This document shows, in pieces, positions 1-6,443 of a DNA stretch of 6,706 nt; position 1 is the stretch's first letter, and every line of letters begins with the position of its first letter. This DNA comes from Pseudomonadota bacterium (GTDB lineage: Bacteria; Pseudomonadota; Alphaproteobacteria; Rhizobiales; Afifellaceae), in assembly GCA_023417735.1 (NCBI GenBank), contig JAEZEK010000190.1:1-6706 (forward strand), written 5' to 3'. The translations under genes were made by a program, and so were the position numbers. A model generated the notes under the pieces. That model worked only from the letters and a program-made list of their open reading frames with translations. It searched no databases and was not told the DNA's origin.

Positions 1-306
1 GCCAGGACGAGGGAACGGCTGTCCCCGGCCGCGGCCACGCCCCGGAGCGCGCGCGTACCGGGCGGCACGGCGGCGCGCTGCCGGCCTGAACGGCACCCGC
101 AACACCCGGCGGTTCCACATAAATCTATTGCAGTCGCGCAACCGCAGCGTACTATGACAAGCGCCCGCACCGTCGTGCAAACCAAGAAGGGCGGGGAGGG
201 AACGGACGGAATGGTCAACGGCGTGGTCGAGCGCGCTTTCGGTGATCCGGAGAGGGTTGAACCGCGGATGAGCTGGCCGGACCCGGCGGCGTCCGCAGGT
301 GATCGC
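1..306. other. Upstream region without a defensible gene
   Basis: This GC-rich leader contains only the weak promoter-like element at 128-155. The chaperone's reading frame is open from base 1 with no in-frame stop, so an upstream stop cannot fix the start. Third-position G/C is lower in 154-306 (39 of 51 codons) than in the first 51 codons from 307 (47 of 51), which suggests that much of the stretch is untranslated leader. No RNA gene, repeat array or upstream gene tail was recognised. Confidence 0.45.
128..155 (+). promoter_or_regulatory. Possible sigma-70-like promoter upstream of the formate dehydrogenase cluster
   Basis: TTGCAG (128-133) and TACTAT (150-155) are separated by 16 bp and lie next to a locally AT-rich patch (about 116-130) in otherwise very GC-rich DNA. 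The match to the consensus is only partial: 3 of 6 at -35 and 4 of 6 at -10. The -10-like box overlaps the most upstream ATG of the chaperone reading frame (154). If the promoter is real, that ATG cannot be the start and translation must begin further down. A regulated promoter of another type, or one upstream of the window, is equally possible. Confidence 0.25.
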
Positions 307-906
307 ATGGCACCGCTCCAGTCCCGCCCCGAGGTCGACGAGACCGACATCGCGCGCTCCCACCTCTACGCTCTGCTCGCCGGCCTCCTCCTGCGCGCGC
401 CCGACGCCGCAACGCTGGCGCAGCTTTCCGCCGTGCAGGGCACGGCCACCCCGATCGGCCTCGCCCAGATCGCGCTCGCCGAGGCTGCGGCCGCGGCCTC
501 GGTGGCGGATGCGCAGCAGGAATATTTCGACCTCTTCATCGGCGTCGGCCGCGGCGAGCTGCTGCCCTACGCCTCGTATTACCTGACCGGCTTCCTCAAC
601 GAGCGCCCGCTCGCGCGCCTGCGCGGCGACCTGCGGCGCCTGGGGCTCGAGCGCGCCGAGGGCCACCGCGAGCCGGAGGATCATCTCGGCACGCTCTGCG
701 AGATCATGAGCGGATTCGCCTGCGGTGCGTTCGAGGCGAGCCAGGACGAGGAGCGGCAGTTCTTCCTGGATCACATCGCGCCGTGGGCGCCGCGCTTCTT
801 CGCCGACCTCGAGATGGCGAAACGGGCGAAGCTCTACGCGCCGGTCGGCCGCATCGGCGGGCTGTTCATGGACATCGAAACGGAGGCCTTCGCGCTCGAT
901 GCGTGA
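307..906 (+). CDS. TorD/DmsD-family molecular chaperone for the formate dehydrogenase alpha subunit
   Basis: This is a 199-aa all-helical cytoplasmic chaperone of the TorD/DmsD/NarJ family. Members bind Tat signal peptides and help load the molybdopterin cofactor into their partner enzyme before export. Family hallmarks counted from the chosen Met are the helical start DETDIARSHLYALL (11-24), the core EYFDLFIGVGRGELLPY (72-88) running into SYYLTGFLNERPLARLR (90-106), and EPEDHLGTLCEIM (123-135). I chose ATG 307 because AGGTGAT (297-303) is a full match to the anti-Shine-Dalgarno end of 16S rRNA at good spacing, the resulting length is usual for the family, and third-position G/C rises there. 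Upstream in-frame ATGs at 154, 211 (GGGGAGGG at 193-200) and 268 (GGAGAGGG at 249-256) are possible and give longer N-termini without recognisable family sequence. It lies just upstream of two genes with RR signals; the alpha subunit is the likely client. Family is secure, the exact client is inferred and the start is uncertain. Confidence 0.88.
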   Translation: MAPLQSRPEVDETDIARSHLYALLAGLLLRAPDAATLAQLSAVQGTATPIGLAQIALAEAAAAASVADAQQEYFDLFIGVGRGELLPYASYYLTGFLNERPLARLRGDLRRLGLERAEGHREPEDHLGTLCEIMSGFACGAFEASQDEERQFFLDHIAPWAPRFFADLEMAKRAKLYAPVGRIGGLFMDIETEAFALDA

Positions 907-922
907 TCGCCATGCACTAGGG

Positions 923-959
923 GGGCGGCGAGCCGCCCGCGCCGGTGGATGCACCGGCG
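923..959 (+). other. Two tandem hairpins in the chaperone-Tat peptide gap
   Basis: Two inverted repeats sit back to back. The first is GGGCGGC (923-929) with GCCGCCC (932-938), which would in practice form 6 bp around a CGAG loop. The second is CGCCGGTG (940-947) with CACCGGCG (952-959) around a GATG loop. No T-run follows, so they are not an intrinsic terminator. They end 6 nt before the AAGGAGG ribosome binding site of the next gene. They may mark an mRNA processing or stability boundary between the low-demand chaperone and the abundantly needed structural genes; that role is inference. Confidence 0.5.
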
Positions 960-979
960 GCGAACAAGGAGGACGGACG

Positions 980-1195
980 ATGCAGGACAAGCAGCAGAAG
1001 GGGATCGGTCGCCGCGACTTCCTGCGGGCCGTCGGCGGCGCCTCCACGGCCGCCGTGGCCGCCGTCGCGGTCGCCATGCCGGACGACGCGCAGGCCTACG
1101 ATCCGGGCGAGGAGGAGACGCGGGCGCGGTACCAGGAGACCGACCACGTCAAGGCCTTCTACCGCGTCAACGGCTACGAAACGCTGAAGAAGTGA
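980..1195 (+). CDS. Small twin-arginine signal protein of the formate dehydrogenase region (TAT target type)
   Basis: This 71-aa protein matches the small 'formate dehydrogenase region TAT target' family (TIGR02811 type), which lies next to fdh genes in many proteobacteria and has no established function. The n-region leads to GRRDFLRAVG (RR at 11-12), followed by an Ala/Val-rich h-region (about 19-33) and a likely AQA cleavage site (37-39). About 32 charged residues would remain after cleavage, starting YDPGEEE and ending in HVKAFYRVNGYETLKK (56-71), the part I recognise as conserved in the family. The start is well supported: AAGGAGG (966-972) lies 7 nt upstream of ATG 980, and the longer frame-sharing reading from further upstream is Ser/Arg-rich shadow sequence. 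The gene lies 73 nt after the chaperone and 7 nt before the alpha subunit gene, so it is almost surely co-transcribed. It may be a small accessory subunit or assembly factor on the periplasmic side; this is inference. Confidence 0.85.
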   Translation: MQDKQQKGIGRRDFLRAVGGASTAAVAAVAVAMPDDAQAYDPGEEETRARYQETDHVKAFYRVNGYETLKK

Positions 1196-1202
1196 GGGCG
1201 CC

Positions 1203-4142
1203 ATGCTGACCAAGCGCAAGAGCGGCCAGGCCGCCCGCAGAAACCTCCAGGCGATCACGGCCGCCGCCTCGCAGGCGATCGACCGCCGCACCTTCCTGCG
1301 CCGGTCCGGGCTCACGGTCGGCGGCCTCGCCGCGGCCGGCACCTTCCAGCTCGGCACGATCCGCAAGGCCGAGGCGGTCGCCGCCCCGCAGCCCGGCGTC
1401 GAAGTCACCATCAGGAAGAACATCTGCACGCATTGCTCGGTGGGCTGCACCGTCCTCGCCGAAGTGCAGAACGGCGTCTGGACCGGCCAGGAGCCAGCCT
1501 GGCAGAGCCCGATCAACCGCGGCTCGCATTGCGCCAAGGGCGCGGCGATCCGCGAGATCGTGCATGGCGAGCGCCGGCTGAAATACCCGATGAAGCTCAC
1601 CGGCGGGAAATGGCAGCGCATTTCCTGGGACCAGGCGATCGACGAGATCGGCGACAAGATGCTCGAGCTCCGCGAGCAGTCGGGCGCCGATTCGGTCTAC
1701 TGGCTGGGCTCCGCGAAGTTCACGAACGAGGGCGCCTATCTGATGCGGAAGTTCGGCGCCTTCTGGGGCACGAACTCGATCGACCACCAGGCCCGCATCT
1801 GCCACTCCACGACGGTCGCCGGCGTGGCGAACACGTGGGGCTACGGCGCGCAGACGAACTCCTACAACGACATCCGCAACACGAAGACGATGATCTTCAT
1901 CGGCTCCAACGCCGCCGAAGCCCATCCGATCGCGATGCAGCACATCCTGTCGGGCAAGGAGCTCAACCGCGCCAACGTCGTCGTGATGGACCCGCGCTTC
2001 ACGCGCACCGCCGCGCACGCGACGGAGTATGTGCGGTTCCGGTCCGGCACCGACATCCCGCTCGTCTGGGGCCTGCTCTGGCACGTCTTCGAGAACGGCT
2101 GGGAGGACAAGGACTTCATCGCCAAGCGCGTCTACGGCATGGACGAGGTGCGCAAGGAAGTCGCGAAGTGGAACCCGGAGGAGGTCCAGCGCGTGACCGG
2201 CGTGCCCGGCGACCAGCTCCGGCGCGTCGCCGAGATGTTCGCGACGCAGAAGCCCGCGACCATCATCTGGTGCATGGGCGCCACCCAGCACACGATCGGC
2301 ACGGCCAATGTCCGCGCCTTCTGCATCGCCTGCCTCGCCACCGGCAACATCGGCTCGGCCGGCACCGGCGCGAACATCTTCCGCGGCCACACCAACGTGC
2401 AGGGCGCGACGGATCTCGGCCTCGATATCAGCACCCTGCCCCTCTATTACGGCCTCACGGAAACGGCCTGGAAGCACTGGGCGCGCGTCTGGGAAGTGGA
2501 GTACGACTGGCTGCAGGGCCAGTTCGACGAGGTGCCCGAGAAGGGCGGCCGCAAGGCGCGCACCCGCAAGGAGAACATGGAGACGCCGGGGATCACCTCC
2601 ACGAGGTGGTTCGACGCGGTGACGAGCCCCGAAGAGGAGGTCGACCAGCGCTCCAACGTCCGCGGCATGATCGTCATGGGCCACGGCGGCAACACGGTCA
2701 CGCGCATCCCCGAGATGATCAAGGGGATGGACAAGCTCGACCTCCTCGTCGTCGCCGACCCGCCCCCGACCACCTTCGCCGCGATCGGCAACCGCCAGGA
2801 GGGCACGTATCTCCTGCCGATCGCCACCTCGCTGGAGACGGAGGGCTCGCGCACGGCCTCCAACCGCTCCATCCAGTGGGGCGAGAAGATCGTGGAGCCG
2901 GCCTTCGAATCGAAGGACGACTACGAGGCGATGTACCTGCTCGCCAGGAAGCTCGGCCTCGCCGAGAGCATGTTCAAGAACATCAGGGTCACGGACAACA
3001 AGCCCGACCCAGAGGACATCCTCCGCGAGATCAACCGCGGCGGCTGGTCGACCGGCTATTGCGGCCAGTCGCCGGAGCGCCTCAAGGCGCACATGCGCAA
3101 CCAGGACAAGTTCGACCTCGTCTCGCTCAGGGCGCCGAAGGACGTTCCGGAGGTCGGCGGCGACTATTACGGCCTGCCCTGGCCGTGCTGGGGCAAGCCG
3201 GAGCTCGGGCACCCGGGCACGCCGATCCTCTACAACACCAACCTCCACGTGATGGAAGGCGGCGGCACGTTCCGCGCCCGCTTCGGCATCGAGCGGAACG
3301 GGCAGACGCTGCTCGCCGAGGATTCCTTCTCGCAGGGCTCCGAGCTCACCGACGGCTATCCCGAGTTCACCATGGCGATGCTGAAGAAGCTCGGCTGGGA
3401 CAGGGACCTGACGGCGGACGAGCTCGCGGTCATCCAGCGGATCGGCGGCGACAAGGTCGACACCGTGAGCTGGTCGATCGACCTTTCCGGCGGCATCCAG
3501 CGCGTCTGCATGGCCCACGGCGTCATGCACTACGGCAACGGCAAGGCCCGCGCGGTGGCGTGGAACCTGCCCGATCCCGTGCCGGTCCACCGGGAGCCGA
3601 TCTACACGCCGCGCAGCGACCTCGTCGCGCAATACCCGACGCGGCCCGACGAGCGGCAGTTCCGGCTGCTCAATGCCGGCTTCACGGTCCAGCAGAGCGC
3701 GGTCGACAAGAACATCGCCCGGCAGTTCCCGATCATCCTCTCCTCCGGCCGGCTGGTCGAGTACGAGGGCGGCGGCGAGGAAACCCGGTCGAACCGCTGG
3801 CTCGCCGAGCTGCAGCAGGACATGTTCGTCGAGATCAACCCGGCCGACGCCGGCGATCGCGGCATCCAGGATGGCCAGTGGGTGTGGGTGCTCGGCGCGG
3901 AGAACGGCGCCCGGACCCGCGTCAAGGCGCTGGTGACGGAGCGGGTCGGCAGGGGCGTCGCCTGGATGCCGTTCCACTTCTCCGGCTGGTACCAGGGCGA
4001 GGACATGCGACACCGCTACCCGGAAGGGACGGATCCGGTCGTGCTCGGCGAAAGCGTGAACACGATCACGACCTACGGCTTCGACCCGGTCACGGGCATG
4101 CAGGAGCCGAAGGCCACTCTGTGCCAGATCCAGGCTGCGTAA
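1203..4142 (+). CDS. fdhA: Formate dehydrogenase alpha subunit, cysteine-type, Tat-exported, bis-MGD and [4Fe-4S]
   Basis: This is the catalytic subunit (979 aa) of a periplasm-facing respiratory formate dehydrogenase, which oxidises formate to CO2 and passes electrons to the beta subunit. The Tat signal has DRRTFLRRSGL (27-37) and probable cleavage near AEA (56-58). The N-terminal [4Fe-4S] motif is C75-x2-C78-x3-C82-x27-C110, with K112 as the usual residue linking the cluster to the pterin. The Mo/W ligand position is Cys200 followed by His201 in the HQARICHST context; its codon is TGC (1800-1802), not TGA, so no selenocysteine is needed. The molybdopterin oxidoreductase core follows to roughly residue 640, and a molydopterin-dinucleotide-binding domain covers about 841-960 (FPIILSSGRLVEYEGGG onwards). 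Length is close to E. coli FdnG/FdoG. A GAGGG (1194-1198) overlaps the preceding stop. A purple-bacterial FDH3-type enzyme fits best; an NAD-linked soluble FDH is unlikely given the cytochrome b partner. Mo versus W cannot be told from sequence by eye. Confidence 0.96.
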   Translation: MLTKRKSGQAARRNLQAITAAASQAIDRRTFLRRSGLTVGGLAAAGTFQLGTIRKAEAVAAPQPGVEVTIRKNICTHCSVGCTVLAEVQNGVWTGQEPAWQSPINRGSHCAKGAAIREIVHGERRLKYPMKLTGGKWQRISWDQAIDEIGDKMLELREQSGADSVYWLGSAKFTNEGAYLMRKFGAFWGTNSIDHQARICHSTTVAGVANTWGYGAQTNSYNDIRNTKTMIFIGSNAAEAHPIAMQHILSGKELNRANVVVMDPRFTRTAAHATEYVRFRSGTDIPLVWGLLWHVFENGWEDKDFIAKRVYGMDEVRKEVAKWNPEEVQRVTGVPGDQLRRVAEMFATQKPATIIWCMGATQHTIGTANVRAFCIACLATGNIGSAGTGANIFRGHTNVQGATDLGLDISTLPLYYGLTETAWKHWARVWEVEYDWLQGQFDEVPEKGGRKARTRKENMETPGITSTRWFDAVTSPEEEVDQRSNVRGMIVMGHGGNTVTRIPEMIKGMDKLDLLVVADPPPTTFAAIGNRQEGTYLLPIATSLETEGSRTASNRSIQWGEKIVEPAFESKDDYEAMYLLARKLGLAESMFKNIRVTDNKPDPEDILREINRGGWSTGYCGQSPERLKAHMRNQDKFDLVSLRAPKDVPEVGGDYYGLPWPCWGKPELGHPGTPILYNTNLHVMEGGGTFRARFGIERNGQTLLAEDSFSQGSELTDGYPEFTMAMLKKLGWDRDLTADELAVIQRIGGDKVDTVSWSIDLSGGIQRVCMAHGVMHYGNGKARAVAWNLPDPVPVHREPIYTPRSDLVAQYPTRPDERQFRLLNAGFTVQQSAVDKNIARQFPIILSSGRLVEYEGGGEETRSNRWLAELQQDMFVEINPADAGDRGIQDGQWVWVLGAENGARTRVKALVTERVGRGVAWMPFHFSGWYQGEDMRHRYPEGTDPVVLGESVNTITTYGFDPVTGMQEPKATLCQIQAA

Positions 4143-4155
4143 GGGGGACGACGAA

Positions 4156-4752
4156 ATGGCCCGGATGAAATTCCTCTGCGACGCGGACCGCTGCATCGAG
4201 TGCAACGCCTGCGTCACCGCCTGCAAGAACGAGCATGACGTCCCCTGGGGCATCAACCGCCGGCGCGTCGTCACCATCAATGACGGCAAGCCCGGCGAGC
4301 GCTCGGTCTCCATGGCCTGCATGCACTGCACCGACGCGCCCTGCGCGGCGGTCTGCCCGGTCGACTGCTTCTACACCACGGCGGACGCGGTGGTGCTGCA
4401 TTCGAAGGACCTCTGCATCGGCTGCGGCTATTGCTTCTACGCCTGCCCGTTCGGCGCCCCGCAATATCCGCGGGTCGGCAATTTCGGCTCGCGCGGCAAG
4501 ATGGACAAGTGCACCTTCTGTGCCGCCGGCCCGGAGCCCGACAACACGACGGCGGAGTACGCCAAGTACGGCTCGAACCGCCTTGCGGAAGGCAAGCTCC
4601 CGCTCTGCGCGGAGATGTGCTCGACCAAGTCGCTGCTCGCCGGCGACGGCGAGATCATCGCCTCGATCTACAAGGAGCGGGTGACGCAGCGGGGCTACGG
4701 CTCCGGCGCCTGGGGCTGGCAGACGGCCTATCGCGAGGGGATCACGGTCTAG
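4156..4752 (+). CDS. fdhB: Formate dehydrogenase beta subunit (FDH3 type), four [4Fe-4S] ferredoxin-like electron-transfer protein
   Basis: This 198-aa iron-sulfur subunit wires the catalytic site to the cytochrome b. Sixteen cysteines form four cluster motifs: C13-x2-C16-x2-C19-x3-C23; C55-x2-C58-x4-C63-x3-C67; C87-x2-C90-x2-C93-x3-C97; and C119-x2-C122-x28-C151-x3-C155. Two further cysteines (C8, C71) are not assigned to clusters. In ferredoxin-fold subunits of this kind ligands are swapped between motifs, so each motif does not map simply to one cluster. There is no signal peptide, so export together with the Tat-signal-bearing alpha subunit is expected, as in E. coli FdnGH. Unlike E. coli FdnH/FdoH (about 294-300 aa), it ends at WGWQTAYREGITV with no C-terminal transmembrane helix. 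AAGGGGG (4141-4147) overlaps the alpha stop and lies 8 nt before ATG 4156, so the two are tightly coupled. The function call is firm. Confidence 0.95.
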   Translation: MARMKFLCDADRCIECNACVTACKNEHDVPWGINRRRVVTINDGKPGERSVSMACMHCTDAPCAAVCPVDCFYTTADAVVLHSKDLCIGCGYCFYACPFGAPQYPRVGNFGSRGKMDKCTFCAAGPEPDNTTAEYAKYGSNRLAEGKLPLCAEMCSTKSLLAGDGEIIASIYKERVTQRGYGSGAWGWQTAYREGITV

Positions 4753-4770
4753 ACGACGGATCGGGAAAGA

Positions 4771-4787
4771 CGCTCCGGAAAGGAGCG
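4771..4787 (+). other. Intercistronic hairpin between beta and gamma genes
   Basis: CGCTCC (4771-4776) pairs perfectly with GGAGCG (4782-4787) around a GGAAA loop, inside the 54-nt gap before the gamma gene. There is no U-tract, so it is not a terminator. It sits just before the gamma Shine-Dalgarno (AGGAG, 4796-4800) and may tune stability or relative translation of the last cistron. Confidence 0.45.
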
Positions 4788-4806
4788 CCGAGACAAGGAG
4801 TGAGGG

Positions 4807-5835
4807 ATGCCTTTGTCGAAGCTTTCCGGCCCGATCGGGCCGATGATCGTCGCGCTGGTTCTGGCCGTGGGGCTCTATGCGGCGCCCGTTTCCGCGCAGA
4901 ACCAGTCGGGTATGGGACAGAGCGGGACCGGGAGCAATCCGACGGCGCAAGCCGTCCATGAACAGCAGCTCCTGCAGGAGCTCAACAAGATCCAGGGCCG
5001 CGTCAGCATCCCGAACACGGCCGCCGGGCTGCTCGAGCAGCCGCAGGGGCGCGACTATCGCGATTTCCGCGAGGGCTGGCTGGTCTGGATCGGCGCGATC
5101 GCCATTCTCGGCATGCTGCTCGCCCTGGCCGTGTTCTATTTCGGCAAGGGCCGGATGCGGATGACAGAGGGCTATTCCGGCGTGAAGATCCTCCGCTTCA
5201 ACTGGTTTGAGCGGTTCAACCACTGGATGACGGCGACCGCCTTCATCGTCCTCGCCATCACCGGCCTGAACTATGTCTTCGGCAAGCGCCTGCTGATGCC
5301 GCTGATGAGCCCGGACGCCTTCGCCACCTGGAGCTACTGGGCGAAGTACGCCCACAACTTCGTCTCCTGGGCGTTCATGGTCGGCGTGTTCTTCATGCTG
5401 GTCATCTGGATCAAGGACAACCTGCCGGATCGCTACGACTGGCGCTGGATCCGCGAAGCCGGCGGGTTCCTCCGCAACACCCATCCCCCGGCGGGCCGCT
5501 TCAACGCCGGTCAGAAGCTGATCTTCTGGTCGGTCGTCCTCGGCGGCATCGCGCTGTCGGTGACGGGCGTGATCATGCTGTTCCCGTTCTCCTTCACCGA
5601 CATCAACGGCATGCAGTTGGCGCAGTACGTCCATGCCGTGGTCGGCATGGTCATGATCGCGGTGATCCTCGCCCACATCTATATCGGCTCGCTCGGCATG
5701 GAGGGCGCCTACGACGCGATGGGCAGCGGCGAGGTCGATCTCAACTGGGCCCGCGCCCACCACAGCGCCTGGGTCGAGGCGCAGGAGGCCCGCGTCACCG
5801 GCCGTCCCGCCGCCACGATGGCGCCCGCGGCATAG
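4807..5835 (+). CDS. fdhC: Formate dehydrogenase gamma subunit, di-haem cytochrome b with N-terminal extension
   Basis: This 342-aa membrane subunit carries electrons from beta to quinone. A cleavable signal peptide is likely (h-region about 12-25, cleavage after PVSA at 27-30). A periplasmic segment of about 60 residues follows and contains GRVSIPNTAAGLLEQPQGRD (64-83). Hydrophobic helices lie at about 91-112, 139-158, 185-203, 238-260 and 273-294. The last four correspond to the E. coli FdnI core. Histidines in the expected places are H139 (RFNHW), H183 (YAHNF), H276 (YVHAVVG) and H290 (LAHIYIG). By analogy with FdnI H18/H169 and H57/H155, H139 with H290 should bind the cytoplasmic-side haem and H183 with H276 the periplasmic-side haem. 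Basic residues after the first helix (GKGRMRM) fit the positive-inside rule. The protein is over 100 residues longer than FdnI, owing to the signal peptide, extra helix and Ala-rich tail. AGGAG (4796-4800) lies 6 nt before ATG 4807. The symbol follows FDH3 usage; fdoI/fdnI-like is an alternative. Confidence 0.94.
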   Translation: MPLSKLSGPIGPMIVALVLAVGLYAAPVSAQNQSGMGQSGTGSNPTAQAVHEQQLLQELNKIQGRVSIPNTAAGLLEQPQGRDYRDFREGWLVWIGAIAILGMLLALAVFYFGKGRMRMTEGYSGVKILRFNWFERFNHWMTATAFIVLAITGLNYVFGKRLLMPLMSPDAFATWSYWAKYAHNFVSWAFMVGVFFMLVIWIKDNLPDRYDWRWIREAGGFLRNTHPPAGRFNAGQKLIFWSVVLGGIALSVTGVIMLFPFSFTDINGMQLAQYVHAVVGMVMIAVILAHIYIGSLGMEGAYDAMGSGEVDLNWARAHHSAWVEAQEARVTGRPAATMAPAA

Positions 5836-5842
5836 CACGGCC

Positions 5843-5861
5843 CGGAGCCCGCGAGGCTCCG
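5843..5861 (+). other. Short hairpin just after the gamma stop
   Basis: CGGAGCC (5843-5849) pairs with GGCTCCG (5855-5861) around a CGCGA loop, starting 8 nt beyond the gamma stop codon and 18 nt before the main terminator. No T-run follows. It may serve as a 3'-end stabiliser of the operon mRNA or be incidental in GC-rich DNA. Confidence 0.35.
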
Positions 5862-5878
5862 CGCCCCGGGTCGACGGA

Positions 5879-5915
5879 AGCCGCCGGACGCCCGTTCCGG
5901 CGGTTCTTCTTTTTC
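5879..5915 (+). terminator. Rho-independent terminator of the formate dehydrogenase operon
   Basis: CCGCCGGA (5881-5888) and TCCGGCGG (5896-5903) form a perfect 8-bp GC-rich stem around a 7-nt loop. The stem can extend by a G-U and an A-T pair at its base. It is followed at once by a T-rich tract (TTCTTCTTTTTCT, 5904-5916 region). It lies 44 nt past the gamma stop, which supports gamma as the last gene of the operon. Confidence 0.85.
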
Positions 5916-6033
5916 TCCAGCCGCCGCTTCGGCCGCAGCCGCCCACGCCGCGCGGCGCCCGGCAACGCCTCGGACACACGCGCATCTGGCGGGCGACGGG
6001 CTACTGTTGCTGCGCGGCGGCGCTCGCGCGCAG

Positions 6034-6072
6034 CAAGAAAAGCCCGCCCCGCCCCATCGGGGCGGGACGGGC
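6034..6072 (-). terminator. Rho-independent terminator for the minus-strand small-protein genes
   Basis: GCCCGCCCCGCCCC (6042-6055) faces GGGGCGGGACGGGC (6059-6072) across a 3-nt ATC loop, giving a 14-bp stem with a single C-A mismatch. On the minus strand the stem is followed by TTTTCTT (complement of 6035-6041), the expected U-tract. It lies about 115 nt beyond the stop of the 73-aa protein gene, so it should end that transcript and also block read-through into the formate dehydrogenase operon from the opposite side. Confidence 0.8.
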
Positions 6073-6187
6073 GCAACGCCACTCCTCTGAAGCTTGCCGC
6101 CCGGAGGCGGGACGCGTCTGGCGCCGATGCTAGACCCGGCGCGGTCGCGGGGGACGGCCGGACCTCACGCCCGTCCCGCCACGCGCG

Positions 6188-6409
6188 TCAGCCGTTGCTT
6201 CCGGTCGTGCCGGCGTCGGCCTCGAGGCCGGTGGGCTCGCCGCGCCAGTTCCTGCCGACGAGATTGTAGCCGGGATTGCCGACGCGCGTGCTCTCGGTGC
6301 TGCTGTAGACCTCCCACGCGGGCTTCCATTCCTCCCTCTGCAGGAAGAAGCCGGCGCCGATCGCGATGACGACCGCCGCCAGGATGCCGGTCACGATTAC
6401 CCCCATCAT
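6188..6409 (-). CDS. Small single-span membrane protein, unrecognised
   Basis: This 73-aa protein is not assigned to a family here. One hydrophobic helix fills residues about 3-23 (GVIVTGILAAVVIAIGAGFF), followed by LQREEWKPAWEVYSSTE and then a polar, Gly-, Trp- and Asn-containing tail with NPGYNLVGRNWRG (45-57). The form suggests a membrane-anchored small subunit or assembly peptide with a soluble tail; which side the tail faces is uncertain. AAGGAG (minus strand, 6420-6415) lies 5 nt before ATG 6409 and 8 nt before an adjacent ATG at 6406, so either may start. A longer reading of this frame from 6676 is Arg/Ser/Pro-rich shadow sequence over the neighbouring gene and was discarded. It follows the upstream partial gene by 34 nt, so the two probably form one transcript ending at the terminator near 6034-6072. 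A link to formate metabolism is not shown: it is convergent with that operon. Confidence 0.7.
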   Translation of the reverse strand: MMGVIVTGILAAVVIAIGAGFFLQREEWKPAWEVYSSTESTRVGNPGYNLVGRNWRGEPTGLEADAGTTGSNG

Positions 6410-6443
6410 CTGTTCTCCTTGTTTGCGACCAACACCCTCGCAA

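Larger units (their letters stand above)
5836..6187. other. Convergent intergenic region with two opposed terminators
   Basis: These 352 bp separate the + strand operon from the minus-strand small-protein genes. The stretch holds a short hairpin (5843-5861), the + strand terminator (5879-5915), the minus-strand terminator (6034-6072) and a minor inverted repeat, CCGCC/GGCGG, at 6097-6110. Reading frames crossing it are Arg-rich GC artefacts. I recognise no RNA gene. Confidence 0.6.

Noticed and set aside
1800..1802. Possible selenocysteine codon in the formate dehydrogenase active site
   Set aside because: The codon is TGC and there is no in-frame TGA anywhere in the 979-codon gene.
1433..4168. 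A 911-aa + strand frame overlapping the alpha gene in another phase
   Set aside because: The Arg/His/Gly/Pro-rich translation is typical of an out-of-phase GC reading. It has no family resemblance and no plausible ribosome binding site was evident.
1167..4331. A 1054-aa open frame on the minus strand covering the whole alpha subunit gene
   Set aside because: It is a classic antisense shadow in high-GC DNA. Its sequence is rich in Arg, Ala, Asp and Val-type mirror codons with no domain I recognise, while the + strand frame is an unmistakable formate dehydrogenase with all catalytic motifs.
4090..5985. A 631-aa minus-strand open frame across beta and gamma
   Set aside because: It has the same antisense shadow character (His/Asp/Arg/Ala-rich, no motif), and the + strand genes fully account for the sequence.
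5795..6082. A 95-aa minus-strand frame in the convergent intergenic region
   Set aside because: It is an Arg/Ala-rich composition running through both terminators, with no coding features.
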